Source: Prevotella sp. MGM1 (GTDB taxonomy: Bacteria; Bacteroidota; Bacteroidia; Bacteroidales; Bacteroidaceae). Taken from it: a DNA stretch of 64,000 nucleotides. Of this stretch, positions 26,656-37,163 are shown in pieces. Below the pieces are notes generated by a model, which did not search any database, was not told where the DNA came from, and saw nothing but the letters and a program-made list of their open reading frames with translations. The position numbers were made by a program, and so were the translations under genes. Location: positions 1 to 64,000 of the forward strand of contig NZ_BEWV01000216.1 in NCBI RefSeq assembly GCF_002933775.1. Reading direction: 5' to 3'. Position 1 is the first letter of the stretch; each line of letters begins with the position of its first letter.

Positions 26656-28770
26656 TTAATACATATCTTCCAGATAACGATCATTCTGCGCTACATTAAC
26701 AGGCACGAACTCGACATAATCAATCTGGAACTTACGTTCCTTATTACCGTCATCAAGAACGGTCTTCAACCTAAGCCAATAATCCTGCTGTTTTAAATCG
26801 CGGGTATCCAATATTCTGCGAAGCTGGTGTAATTTGAATCGTGAAACAATACTGTTATCATTTTGTCTCCATATACATAGTGGTGCCCTCATGTACTTAT
26901 GGGTGCGCATCACCCTGTCCGATTCAAGGCCTCTGTCTTCTTTTGCATCGGGATCCGCATAGATATCCACACATCCCATATCCACCACACGAGGATCATT
27001 AAAATCATTTTGCGGTATACGCATATCCAGCGGGATGTCGAGAGGCTGCATTGAAGATATGTCCGGTGTTTCTCCGAGATAATATTGAAGCATCGTACCG
27101 TGCATCATACAATCCAGGTTTATGCGAAGCTCATAAAGACCATCCGGAACCGGCGGCAATTTGATCGCAAAGTCAAATATACCCATACCCTGGAAACTGT
27201 CTCCCCTATATAATGAGTAGTTACTGTCGCCGGTCTTTGCAATAATATTCATGTCGATTTGAGTATTATTGCCGTTATAAACCTTGACATTATCAAAATA
27301 GTCCACGGGGAAACGCACACGGCCGGCGCCTTTACCGCCATTCAACACTGTAAGCTCATCGGTGTGCATTCCACGGAATCCGTTTGTGCATATTTCGGGA
27401 AGCATGGTCAATGCGTCAATACGTATTCTCTCATTCAGGACTCCCATAGGAACCTGAGAATTATAAAGCAGAATGTCGTCTATCGGATATATATAACCGT
27501 TAAGAGGGGCTATCAATGAGTCTGTCTGTATTTTACAACCTTTATATATGAGCCTGTGCATTCCATCCGAACCGAGTGTCTCCACTCCATCGGTAAGAGT
27601 GTTGTTCTCTACATATCTGTTGATATAAATCTTATTCTCTTTCTTCACTTTCCACGTCTTCATCAATGTCTTGGGAAGCATGGTCTCATAATAGTCATAT
27701 ACGTCTCCATTATATCCATATCCAGTTACCGTATTGTGATCCAAGGCCAAAATATCCTTGGACACCGCCGCCTTCAAGATATGGTATCTCATAAACATGT
27801 TCAACACATTGGTTTCTTTCGTATAATCATTACCTGTACTGACTGTTATACCGTTATTCCTGTAATAATCATACCAGCCTTCCGTTTCTGTTCTCTTATC
27901 TCCGGAAGCGGACTTTCCATACCATTCCTTCGCCTTCTCAACCAGATCGTCAAAAGTATGGATACCGTTTTTGGCAAACACGGCATCTGTCTCGGCAAAC
28001 ACCGTGAAGCCGACCTTGCACTCTGTCGGAGTATAATAGCCACTCACGGGAGCCGGTTTCTCTGCTTTAAGCTCTTTGTTCACGGCATCCAACTCATTAA
28101 TAAGTCCTGTTGCCTCCAACGCCTTATAGAAGATGCTGAATCTGGCGGTATCCAATTGCAACTCTCTGACAATGGTCTTATTGGAACGAGGTATCACATG
28201 GTCAATGACATGTACGACACCATTCTCCACTTCATAATCACGCATGATTATAGCGGCCACTTCATTCAACACCGTAAGACCGTCAGCCCGTGTCGTTGTC
28301 GTGACGGTACGGCCGAGCAGGGTCCTGACACCAGAAGCGTTCATGTCTGTTGTCAGCTTCTTTGTTCCCAATATATGGAATAATGTAATATCGGCGCAAA
28401 GGCTGTCCGACAGGCCTTCAATGGAATTCTCAGTCATTCCATTATGCTCTATTTTACTCTCCTTATCGTTATAGAGGCTGTCAATATATCTCTCCACTGC
28501 CGCATTATTCGGAGCGAAACATGTATAATATTGCTGTGAGCCGCTTCCATAAGAACTCAATATTCTGTCGTAGCCCGCTCTCTTCAATATATAATTGAAA
28601 TTGCTGAATGCCGTATCGTTATTTACGAGAAAATCCTCAATTGTCTCACCGGTAAAAGTATAAAGGTTTGACTCATCGATGTCCTCGCTACAAGATGACA
28701 TGGTAAGGCAAACGGGAAAGAACAATGCCCCCGCAGCCTTTAACAATGATTTAAATATATTCATTTTCAT
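26656..28770 (-). CDS. fasciclin-domain lipoprotein with C-terminal beta domain
   Basis: Lipoprotein of 704 aa; lipobox LTMSSC with C27. Two FAS1 units: about 40-200 (YTCFAPNNAAVERYIDSLY, NGVVHVIDHVI) and about 210-450 (VGFTVFAETDAVF, YIYPIDDILL). The C-terminal 230 residues (for example GMGIFDFAIKLPPVPDGLYELRI split over this domain) have a beta-sandwich pattern that may bind ligand. It is 15 bp after susD and 32 bp before the next fasciclin gene. Function is inferred from position: a surface accessory protein of the two SusCD pairs. The substrate is not known. Confidence 0.83.
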   Translation of the reverse strand: MKMNIFKSLLKAAGALFFPVCLTMSSCSEDIDESNLYTFTGETIEDFLVNNDTAFSNFNYILKRAGYDRILSSYGSGSQQYYTCFAPNNAAVERYIDSLYNDKESKIEHNGMTENSIEGLSDSLCADITLFHILGTKKLTTDMNASGVRTLLGRTVTTTTRADGLTVLNEVAAIIMRDYEVENGVVHVIDHVIPRSNKTIVRELQLDTARFSIFYKALEATGLINELDAVNKELKAEKPAPVSGYYTPTECKVGFTVFAETDAVFAKNGIHTFDDLVEKAKEWYGKSASGDKRTETEGWYDYYRNNGITVSTGNDYTKETNVLNMFMRYHILKAAVSKDILALDHNTVTGYGYNGDVYDYYETMLPKTLMKTWKVKKENKIYINRYVENNTLTDGVETLGSDGMHRLIYKGCKIQTDSLIAPLNGYIYPIDDILLYNSQVPMGVLNERIRIDALTMLPEICTNGFRGMHTDELTVLNGGKGAGRVRFPVDYFDNVKVYNGNNTQIDMNIIAKTGDSNYSLYRGDSFQGMGIFDFAIKLPPVPDGLYELRINLDCMMHGTMLQYYLGETPDISSMQPLDIPLDMRIPQNDFNDPRVVDMGCVDIYADPDAKEDRGLESDRVMRTHKYMRAPLCIWRQNDNSIVSRFKLHQLRRILDTRDLKQQDYWLRLKTVLDDGNKERKFQIDYVEFVPVNVAQNDRYLEDMY

Positions 28771-28785
28771 AATTAATTGTCATTA

Positions 28786-30558
28786 TTAATTCTTCACATA
28801 AGCATCATTCTCCTTATACGCAGGATTTTGCTTCAATAAGGAATTGACCTTTATCTCACTATTCAATACAGGGAAATAAAGGAATGGTTCTGTCGGCATC
28901 TTGAACGTTGCGGCGGCATTTCCCTCAGACATGCCTCTTGTCATTAGATCCATCATAGGTCCGTAATTCTTTACCATCGCTTTTGCGTCAGAACTGATAT
29001 TTGCTAAAATCTTATCTGCCTGTATACCTTCTACGTGACGGTAATTGAATCTCATCAGATCGAAATAACGCTTACCCTCAAAACACAACTCACGCAAACG
29101 CTCTGCCAACACCAACTCTTCCATTGCGGCCTTGGTATTATATGTGCTGAATTTCAAAGTGTCGGCATCACCAAGAGTAGTAAGAGCAAGCGAACGCTTG
29201 TTAACTTCATTGACAAGAGTAAATGCTGTACGCAAGACATCCGCTTCTTCCACCTCACTCTCCGAATCGTCCTGAGCGACTTCTGCCTCAGGCGCAAGCT
29301 GTACAAGTGCCTCCGCTTTCATCAGCATCACATCGGACAAACGGTAGACAATCCAGTTCTGGCCGACATCGGCATAGGGACGTGCGACTCTTGATGTCAC
29401 AGGCTTTTGGGTTGTCTCATCATTACCTGTAGTTTGGGTTGATACCATTTTGAACACATCCAATTCCGTCTGATCGGAAGATTTCACATTATAACAACTC
29501 TCATACCATCTGTAATCTTTATCCTTTATATAAATGTAATCATCTCCGACTTCATTGAAATTTAACGACGCTCTCATCAAACCATTCGAACGTGCCCTAT
29601 CATCATAATTCCAATAACTGTTACGCAGACCGAAATTATCATCATTACGTCCGTCCATCTGCAATTCGAAGATGCTCTCACGGGAATTACCCTGAATAAA
29701 CACGTTACGATATACTTCTGAGCCATTATATATGAGGTTGGGCCACTTACGATCCTGCAACATGAAATCGTCAGAAGTCGACTGCTTCTTTGAATTGAGA
29801 ACCACATCGCAATACTCAACGCACTTCTGGTAATCGCCGGCATCATGGGTCATAGAGCCTCTCCACAAATATACATCCGCAAGCAATGCCGCAATACCTT
29901 CACGATTAAGATAACCTACACGGCGCCAGTCTGTATATCCTAATGGTGACAGAGGTGTCTTTATCGCCTCTTCCAAATCAGCGATACACTTGTTCAATAC
30001 GGTAATAGGCGCCTGTTGGGGTATCTCAAAATTCTGACTGCTCACAAAATAAGCACCCGGCGTAACCGGCACATCGCGGAAAGCCCTCACAAGGTAAAAA
30101 TAACACAACGAACGCAAAGCAAGCATCTGCGACCTGTCAGTATTCAATGTGTTTACCGTATAAGACGGGTCTATGTTCACCACACCGGGAGCACGCTCCA
30201 ATACAAGGTTGCACTTATTGATCACATTATAGAAACTCGCCCAATCCGCATACAGGTTGTTATGGGTCATGTTACCGGCTTTTATGTCTCTAAGAGCTGT
30301 TTCCTTGCCGTTATTGAACGTCTGCACGATAGGATTCAACTCGTCTGAACGGAAACTACCCCACACGATGCAACGCTCTATCACACCTTCCGAGCACATG
30401 GCCTTATATGCGCTATTAACCATGGCCGACACATCATCCCTGCTCTTCCACATGTCTTCACCGATAGTAATGTCATCCGGCAATACCACAGTGTCTATAC
30501 AAGATGTTGTCAAGAACCCGGACAATATGAATAATATATATTTTTTCATTGTCTTCAT
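28786..30558 (-). CDS. SusD/RagB-family outer-membrane lipoprotein (first of operon)
   Basis: Substrate-capturing partner of the SusC at 30580-33942; 590 aa. Lipobox FLTTSC with C20. N-terminal TPR-like helices (QMLALRSLCYFYLVRAFRDVP) and the C-terminal block LVLAERLRELCFEGKRYFDL are the family hallmarks. It follows susC by 21 bp. An acidic loop (QDDSESEVEEADV, near 440) replaces a usually short turn. Ligand specificity cannot be read from sequence. Confidence 0.94.
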   Translation of the reverse strand: MKTMKKYILFILSGFLTTSCIDTVVLPDDITIGEDMWKSRDDVSAMVNSAYKAMCSEGVIERCIVWGSFRSDELNPIVQTFNNGKETALRDIKAGNMTHNNLYADWASFYNVINKCNLVLERAPGVVNIDPSYTVNTLNTDRSQMLALRSLCYFYLVRAFRDVPVTPGAYFVSSQNFEIPQQAPITVLNKCIADLEEAIKTPLSPLGYTDWRRVGYLNREGIAALLADVYLWRGSMTHDAGDYQKCVEYCDVVLNSKKQSTSDDFMLQDRKWPNLIYNGSEVYRNVFIQGNSRESIFELQMDGRNDDNFGLRNSYWNYDDRARSNGLMRASLNFNEVGDDYIYIKDKDYRWYESCYNVKSSDQTELDVFKMVSTQTTGNDETTQKPVTSRVARPYADVGQNWIVYRLSDVMLMKAEALVQLAPEAEVAQDDSESEVEEADVLRTAFTLVNEVNKRSLALTTLGDADTLKFSTYNTKAAMEELVLAERLRELCFEGKRYFDLMRFNYRHVEGIQADKILANISSDAKAMVKNYGPMMDLMTRGMSEGNAAATFKMPTEPFLYFPVLNSEIKVNSLLKQNPAYKENDAYVKN

Positions 30559-30579
30559 CTTTTCTAAAATTCAAGTTTA

Positions 30580-33500
30580 TCAGAACCCTACATTAATACC
30601 AAGCGTGAACGATTTAGCACGAGGTGTCTTTGCCTTATCTTCGGCAAATCCCCAGCCACTTGCTGAATGTTCCGGATCAGAACCGCTGTACTTGGTCCAG
30701 CAATAAAGATTATTTGCAGAAGCGTAAATCTTGAATGTGTTAAGACCTAACTTCTTTGTCATCGTTTTCGGCATGTCATAGGTCAACTGCACATATTGGA
30801 AACGGACAAAAGAACCGTCTTCCACATATCTGTCGGAACCCATCCAGTTGAAAGCGACCTCATTACCATACATTGCCCGCGGTATCGGAGTGTCATCTCC
30901 ATCCTTACGCCAACGGTAATTGACAGTAGCGCACTGATTATAAGCCGTTGACATCTTTTCCAATTCCATACGCGCGAAATTCACGACTTTATTACCGAAG
31001 CGATAGTTGAAGTTGGTACGCAATGTAAACCTGTCATAGCGGAAAGTAAATCCGAAACCTCCATTTACCTTAGGCATCGAATTACCAAGATAAACAACAT
31101 CAAGACTGTTTATCTGTCCGTCATGGTTGACATCCTCATAAATAGCGTCACCACCCTTGAACTCATAGTTTCTTGTGGCATAGTCGAAGACCATGTGCAT
31201 AGGTGTCCCGTCTGCATTCATCAGCACCTTTCCGTTCTTGTCTCTTGCCACAGGCGCAGTATTGCCGGCCGCAAGCTGCTGATTGATCCAATTTTCAAAA
31301 GAGGCGTTGGTCGGGAATTCAGAAGGATGTTCCTTTCTGTAATTTATCAAATACTCATAAGAATACTTATAAACTCCCTTATATCTGTAACCGTAAATAG
31401 AACCGAGCGGGTTACCCACCTGGACACGATTCAGATAAAGTCCGTTCTTGTTCGACCATTCCGTATTTACGGATGCCAACACCTTGTCATCCATCTCAGT
31501 GATTTCATTGAAGTTCTGAGACACGTTTATATTGGCACTGGCAGAGAACTTACCTGCCTTTATGATATTATTCAGACTTACGTTCAACTCCCATCCCTCA
31601 TTGCTCATCTCGCCGACATTCGAATATGCCAAGGTTGCATAACCCGCGGTAGAAGGAATGCGCACGTCTTTCATCAGCAAGTCTTTTGTTGTCTTCTTAT
31701 AGTATTCAAACTCAGCCTCAATCTTATCGTCGAGCAATCCAAGGTTAAATCCTAAGTTATAACTTGTCGTTGTTTCCCATTTGAGGTTATCAAGTTTCAA
31801 ACGCAACATTGTTGTCGTGGGAGCACCGGAACCTGTACCATAGTTTCCGGCGGCAGTGTTATATGCCTCGTAGAACAAAGATTCCGAACTCGGCGCATTA
31901 CCAACCTTACCCCAGCTGGGACGGAAAGCAAGCATCGAGACTACCTTACGAATAGGTTTCATAAACGGTTCGTCAATAATGTTCCAACGTCCGGATACAC
32001 TTGGGAAATAAGCCCACTTGTGCTCAGGACCGAATTTTGAGTCACCGTCTGCACGCAACGTAACGCCAAGTGAATAACGGCTCTTGTAAGAGAAATGACC
32101 CGTATAGCTCCAGCTTTGCGATTTGGACTTGCCGGTACTGCTACTTGTCCCATCATCAATAAGCACACCCAAGGATGGAATGTCGAGTCCCGGAGGAGTC
32201 AGATATCCCGTCTCATATTGTTGGCTGCTCGTACTTGTTTTTATCTGATAACGGAACTTCATTGTTGCCGTCCAGTCTTCATTCTTGAAATGCGGTGTGA
32301 AAGTAAGGTCATTGGTGAAAGTAAATCCCATTGAGTTACTTTCCAAATTATACGACCTGTTATAGTTCTTTGAATCCATGTTGTCTGTTGACAACTCCGC
32401 CGGATAATAACTGGGCTTGCTGTTTGCGTAAATATCAAAATACACGTCGCCCCTATATGTAAGACGGCTCTTTCCTTCCTCTATTCCAAGCAATTCATAT
32501 TGCAGACTGAAATCAGGGTTTACACGATAGACATTCTCTTTTGAAAATGCAAGATTTGCTATTGCGACAGGATTGCCAAGAGCACGTATATCCTTCAACT
32601 CCTCCGATGACGGATTACGTACGCCCGAACTTGGATTCATTATATAATATTCATTCGTATCCTCACCGTTGGCATTCTGACGATAGATACTCATATTGGG
32701 GGCCATCTTCTGAGCCAGACCGAGCAAGTCGCTGTAATTCTTATTGTTATTGGTATAAGTGAAAGCAAATGTTGTCATGAACTTGATCCGCTCACTTACA
32801 AAATAGTCAAGGGCAAGACGTGTCGTAAAACGATTCAACGTCTGCTTTATGATAGTACCCGTCTGATGGTCATATCCGGCTGATATACGGAAGTTTGCTT
32901 TCGATCCACCACCCGTGAGGTTCAGGTTGTAGCTATGCATCTGTCCGAACTGGGTGACAGCGTCTACCCAATCCGTATTGTTGTTCCAATTCTCATAGTC
33001 GCCCCAACTCTTTACATAGTTCAACTCATTGATATTAATCGTAGCGTCAGACTGTTGCGTCGGATTATATATTTCCTCCTTCATAAGCATGGAGTAATTG
33101 TCACCATTGAGAAGCTCATATCCCTTGGGCTGCCAGTTGCCGGTGAACTTATACGAGAAATTGACCCTTGTCTTTCCACGTGCGCCACGCTTTGTCTTTA
33201 TCTCAATTACACCGTTTGCGCCACGCGATCCCCAAATGGCAGTGGAAGCGGCATCTTTAAGGACCGTGATACTCTGTATGTCTTCCACATTCACTGAAAG
33301 CAGAGAAGCATAATCTTCGTCAGTAGCATTTTCAACATCAAAATCAGGAGCGTCATAAATCTGGTCATCAACGACAATCAAAGGATTCTTATTACCATTA
33401 ATTGATGTCACGCCACGCAAACGCATCTGGGTGCCGGAACCGAGGTTACCGGAACCGACCACAATATCAAGACCCGCTATCTTACCCTGCAATGCCTCAT

Positions 33501-33942
33501 CGGCACTGGTGAAGGAAAGTCCTTCAACATCGGCCATATCCATTGTCTGCTGAGCCACGGAGACTTCGCGTTTCGGAATGGAAAGACCGCCGGAATTAGA
33601 CTTGCGCTTTGCAACGACCTTCACTTCTTGCACTGTTGTCTGCGAAGAGAGGTTCTCATTAAATTTCGTACGTGTACCGATGGATAATACTTTCGTCTTG
33701 GCTCCCACGTAGGAAATAACCAACTTGTTTTTCGGATTCTTGACAACCATAGAGAAATTACCGTTGACATCCGTCACCGTTGCCGTCACGATACGGTTGT
33801 TGGCATCACGCTCAACAACATTCGCCATCATAACAGGTCCGAAATTATCTGTTATCGTACCTGATATTCGTTGCCCTTGCGCCATCACAGCCTGTACCAT
33901 GACAAGCAAAATGGCAGTAAGCATTAATTTTATCTTTGGCAT
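30580..33942 (-). CDS. SusC/RagA-family TonB-dependent transporter (first of operon)
   Basis: Outer-membrane channel, 1120 aa. Signal peptide cut after VMAQ (about 21); carboxypeptidase-regulatory-like domain (about 25-100); plug (about 120-250) with the classical LQGKIAGLDIV, MRLRGVTSINGNKNPLIVVD and SRGANGVIEIKTKRG motifs; barrel ending in a GINVGF strand. It pairs with the SusD downstream. A 103-bp gap separates it from the 953-aa fasciclin gene, and I find no good promoter in the gap, so one transcript from 36.98 kb is likely. Confidence 0.95.
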   Translation of the reverse strand: MPKIKLMLTAILLVMVQAVMAQGQRISGTITDNFGPVMMANVVERDANNRIVTATVTDVNGNFSMVVKNPKNKLVISYVGAKTKVLSIGTRTKFNENLSSQTTVQEVKVVAKRKSNSGGLSIPKREVSVAQQTMDMADVEGLSFTSADEALQGKIAGLDIVVGSGNLGSGTQMRLRGVTSINGNKNPLIVVDDQIYDAPDFDVENATDEDYASLLSVNVEDIQSITVLKDAASTAIWGSRGANGVIEIKTKRGARGKTRVNFSYKFTGNWQPKGYELLNGDNYSMLMKEEIYNPTQQSDATININELNYVKSWGDYENWNNNTDWVDAVTQFGQMHSYNLNLTGGGSKANFRISAGYDHQTGTIIKQTLNRFTTRLALDYFVSERIKFMTTFAFTYTNNNKNYSDLLGLAQKMAPNMSIYRQNANGEDTNEYYIMNPSSGVRNPSSEELKDIRALGNPVAIANLAFSKENVYRVNPDFSLQYELLGIEEGKSRLTYRGDVYFDIYANSKPSYYPAELSTDNMDSKNYNRSYNLESNSMGFTFTNDLTFTPHFKNEDWTATMKFRYQIKTSTSSQQYETGYLTPPGLDIPSLGVLIDDGTSSSTGKSKSQSWSYTGHFSYKSRYSLGVTLRADGDSKFGPEHKWAYFPSVSGRWNIIDEPFMKPIRKVVSMLAFRPSWGKVGNAPSSESLFYEAYNTAAGNYGTGSGAPTTTMLRLKLDNLKWETTTSYNLGFNLGLLDDKIEAEFEYYKKTTKDLLMKDVRIPSTAGYATLAYSNVGEMSNEGWELNVSLNNIIKAGKFSASANINVSQNFNEITEMDDKVLASVNTEWSNKNGLYLNRVQVGNPLGSIYGYRYKGVYKYSYEYLINYRKEHPSEFPTNASFENWINQQLAAGNTAPVARDKNGKVLMNADGTPMHMVFDYATRNYEFKGGDAIYEDVNHDGQINSLDVVYLGNSMPKVNGGFGFTFRYDRFTLRTNFNYRFGNKVVNFARMELEKMSTAYNQCATVNYRWRKDGDDTPIPRAMYGNEVAFNWMGSDRYVEDGSFVRFQYVQLTYDMPKTMTKKLGLNTFKIYASANNLYCWTKYSGSDPEHSASGWGFAEDKAKTPRAKSFTLGINVGF

Positions 33943-34045
33943 ATTATATATCTTTACTTTTATTATTTTAGATTTATTAATCTACAATAAATGCAGCGCC
34001 TCGGCATAGTCAAAATAAATTTTGTTTCTGCTCTCGGCTTGCGAT

Positions 34046-36907
34046 TTACTTGTGATTCTTTGAAGCGGAAACTTCTGTACTTCCCTTGCTGTAATCAACA
34101 GCCTTGTTATAGCTCAGAGGTTTCGTAAGTTCATGAACGACCGCAAACGAAGACGAACTTGCATATGATGCCTTGGAAGTATTTTCCATGACAAACTCGA
34201 ACTCCCGGGTCATTTCATTGACAAGACCGGTCGACGCCGATATTACCTTTCGCTCATCCGTGGCATCCCTGATTATTATCTGTCCGTTGCCGCCACTTAT
34301 ACTCAATTCCTGACTTATGCTATTGTCATTGACAAAGAATGTAATGAAATTACCTGTCTCAACCTCATTGTCAACATAAACGGAAGTATTCTGGAAATGA
34401 TAACGTGTAAAAGCCTTTATTGCCTCAACCATGGCCCTAACCTCTTTTTTAGCCTCTATGGCATCATCCGTCTCTTCTTCCTGTTCAGCAAACTTGACAT
34501 ACAGTTCGTTTACCGTTTCCCACTTAGGCAGTCCATGCTCATAAGCGAACTTCATCGCCTCATTATTAGGCGCAAATACAGTATAGTTATAGCTGTTGAA
34601 GAATTTCACATTCAGGTCTATACACCCTTTTTTCGCATTACGCTGGTTAGGATTGTAGAATACCTTATATCTGTCAACGGCATAAATACCGGTTTGCGGA
34701 TCTTTCGATTTGGAAATTCCGGCCCAGTCAAGAATATCATCATCGAAACCGTTACACAACTCGAAGAACTCGCTAAACTGCGGTTTCTCGCTCAATACAC
34801 CGTACACGCTCTTTGTCGGGCCGTGTATAAGCCTGTCTACCGAATATGAACGACCGTTCTTCTGGATATATTCTTCCGTTATGTTGGATACCGGCATCAC
34901 GCCATTAATCTGGTTTCCTGACACGACTGTCTTATTGTTCATATCCACTATAACAGTACCGCCGTGCTTGGTCTTGTAATACTTATTGTTTCCAAGCACC
35001 TCGCCATCCTTCAATACCACAGTGTTATACTGCACGATATCAGACAGGTGTGACTTGACAACAGGCCAGTTTGTCTGGTTCGCCGCACCTTCTATTTCGA
35101 ATATGACGGAGTCAGACGCGACACCTGTCTGTATGTCATATTTCCACCTGGAAACACCTATACCCGACTTGGAAGTCGGAGAATAATAATAATGATATAC
35201 ATAAGGAGAACCTATCAACTGTCCGTTTCTCTTTATCAAAGATGCCGGATCAAGATAATAAGCGTCAAAAGCCTTGTCAGTCGGAAGGAACAAGGCATAG
35301 TTTGACGATGTCGTCAACAAATAGGCATAAAAGTCCAAACCAAGGGCGAATGCGTTATTAAACGTCTGATTCTGTATGATCCAGTTTATCATGTGCATCT
35401 CTTTGTTGAACAAAGCCGGTGCCGAGACCACAACATAAGCCTTCGGGCCAAACACTTTATTGGTCGTATAAATAACACCATTATTGGCAATCTTTATATC
35501 ATAACTGTTATCATCCTTTTTCTTGATGTCATCAAGTGTTATACCCATCAAGTCCTTTGCGTCATCAACGATAGAGTTGAACTTACTCGGAACTGCCGCG
35601 GCAAAAGAAGTTCTCAGCATATTGGATATGAACTTCGCAAGGATATTCATCGGAACATCGTCAAGATTGCGCTTTAAGTTTTCTTTCGTATTAGGCAATG
35701 AGCCATAAGTATCTATTATAGATTTGCCTTCATCCTCTGTAAAATACTTTATCAGAGCCTCATCTTCCGGAGCAAATGCCACGGCAAGATCCGTAAGGAA
35801 TGTTTCAGGCTGACCGCTTTGCGTCGGCGCCACATAAAACTCGTTCCATCCCGGATCAAGATTCAACAGATATTCATTTATCACGTCAGCGCCATTCACA
35901 TCTTTATCAAAAGCAGCGTTTCCTTGTGACAAGCGGCTTTGGTAACGGACTTCAAATATCGAGTCGGGAGCCATCTGGTCGGCCGGTATGGCACCTATCG
36001 CTTTCTGCGAATTATACCAATCGGCATAGTCATTTGTCACCTTCTGGTTGAATACCGGCACTGCGAAACGGTCAAGCATATGGCTGAAAAGAGACAAATT
36101 GGGAGTCTTCTTCAATACCTGCGCCATGTTTCCCGGGGGTGTTATCACATTCTGCACCTGATGTATATATCCGTTCTGGCAGGTAACATCCTGTGCGAGC
36201 ACTCTTTCTCCGAATATGTAGGCATCACCTTCCTTGTAGTCTCCTCCGGTAATAAGCGAAAAATCGTTATTAGAGCCGGCAGTTGTTATACTATTGTTGA
36301 GCATATACTCACGGGTGAAATGCACCAACATGGGCTTTGTCGCGTCTGAGACCACGGCCACTCCTTTCTGAAATCTTGTCCAGTTAGGATTATTCTCTCC
36401 GTAAGCAGCCAAAACGGCAGGAAGTGTCTGGTATGAAGTAACGGTATCGATAACACTTGTAGATGTGGCATGCTTCAACGCACGTCCCTGAACAACACCC
36501 GTGGAAGAGCTTGTATTGGATAACATACCGATGAGAAGCGCATTGTCAAGCATCGAAGAATACAGAAGCATTTTCTTCTGGGCTGCTGAAAGGTCTTCAT
36601 ATCTTTTCACGCCCGGCCATGTCTCACTGGCGAAAAAGCGGGCAAAAGCCTCGTCGTTTGCCGGGAATACGGTCTTACTACCCGTACGACTCAACGTCTC
36701 GGTATATCCCAAATCATCGACCAAACGAAGATATGTTTTAAAAGAACCGGTAAGTCCCTTGCCGGGATCCGGATTTTTCAACTCGCCGTATATACTCGAG
36801 CCAAGCCATCCCGGTAACGATTCTTCATCCACAAGTTCGTTCTTGTCCACACAAGAAGACAATACTCCCATGCAGACAAAAGAAAAACAAAAGATGAGTT
36901 TTCTCAT
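34046..36907 (-). CDS. large fasciclin-domain lipoprotein, first gene of SusCD operon
   Basis: Lipoprotein of 953 aa with lipobox GVLSSC (C19). About four FAS1-like units can be followed by their H1 motifs: TVFPANDEAFARFF near 84, VAFAPEDEALIKYF near 385, ALFLPTDKAFDAYY near 545 and YTVFAPNNEAMKFAY near 770. Their closing motifs include GYIHQVQNVI and FAVVHELTKPL. FAS1 repeats are known from adhesion proteins. Here three such lipoproteins share an operon with two SusCD pairs, suggesting a surface complex, perhaps an elongated ligand-capturing arm. No catalytic domain is seen. Confidence 0.87.
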   Translation of the reverse strand: MRKLIFCFSFVCMGVLSSCVDKNELVDEESLPGWLGSSIYGELKNPDPGKGLTGSFKTYLRLVDDLGYTETLSRTGSKTVFPANDEAFARFFASETWPGVKRYEDLSAAQKKMLLYSSMLDNALLIGMLSNTSSSTGVVQGRALKHATSTSVIDTVTSYQTLPAVLAAYGENNPNWTRFQKGVAVVSDATKPMLVHFTREYMLNNSITTAGSNNDFSLITGGDYKEGDAYIFGERVLAQDVTCQNGYIHQVQNVITPPGNMAQVLKKTPNLSLFSHMLDRFAVPVFNQKVTNDYADWYNSQKAIGAIPADQMAPDSIFEVRYQSRLSQGNAAFDKDVNGADVINEYLLNLDPGWNEFYVAPTQSGQPETFLTDLAVAFAPEDEALIKYFTEDEGKSIIDTYGSLPNTKENLKRNLDDVPMNILAKFISNMLRTSFAAAVPSKFNSIVDDAKDLMGITLDDIKKKDDNSYDIKIANNGVIYTTNKVFGPKAYVVVSAPALFNKEMHMINWIIQNQTFNNAFALGLDFYAYLLTTSSNYALFLPTDKAFDAYYLDPASLIKRNGQLIGSPYVYHYYYSPTSKSGIGVSRWKYDIQTGVASDSVIFEIEGAANQTNWPVVKSHLSDIVQYNTVVLKDGEVLGNNKYYKTKHGGTVIVDMNNKTVVSGNQINGVMPVSNITEEYIQKNGRSYSVDRLIHGPTKSVYGVLSEKPQFSEFFELCNGFDDDILDWAGISKSKDPQTGIYAVDRYKVFYNPNQRNAKKGCIDLNVKFFNSYNYTVFAPNNEAMKFAYEHGLPKWETVNELYVKFAEQEEETDDAIEAKKEVRAMVEAIKAFTRYHFQNTSVYVDNEVETGNFITFFVNDNSISQELSISGGNGQIIIRDATDERKVISASTGLVNEMTREFEFVMENTSKASYASSSSFAVVHELTKPLSYNKAVDYSKGSTEVSASKNHK

Positions 36908-36984
36908 AAAGTTTTAATTAATAAGTTATTATTTTATTGCAGTAGTTTCAAGACGGGCACAATGCCCCCTAATAGATTTAGCCA

Positions 36985-36992
36985 CAAAGATA
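36985..36992 (-). promoter_or_regulatory. putative promoter (-7) of the SusCD-fasciclin operon
   Basis: Minus strand TATCTTTG fits TAnnTTTG, about 78 bp upstream of the first gene. No exact -33 TTTG is seen at the right spacing. It is the only good candidate for the 17-kb operon. Confidence 0.5.
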
Positions 36993-37116
36993 ATATAAAA
37001 TAAATTCATAAACAATAATTTTTTGTAAAAAATCAAGTTTTATTTTAAACCGGATAAACGTCTGTAATGATAAATAAACTATTGAACATACGCCACACCT
37101 CGCCGCAATATATAAA

Positions 37117-37150
37117 CAAAGTGGGAAAGACGTTAATCTTTCCCGCTTTG
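37117..37150 (-). terminator. terminator of the orphan lipoprotein gene
   Basis: 14-bp stem CAAAGTGGGAAAGA against TCTTTCCCGCTTTG with one G-T pair and a 6-nt loop, followed on the minus strand by TTTATA. Confidence 0.7.
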
Positions 37151-37163
37151 TAATAAAGTATGT

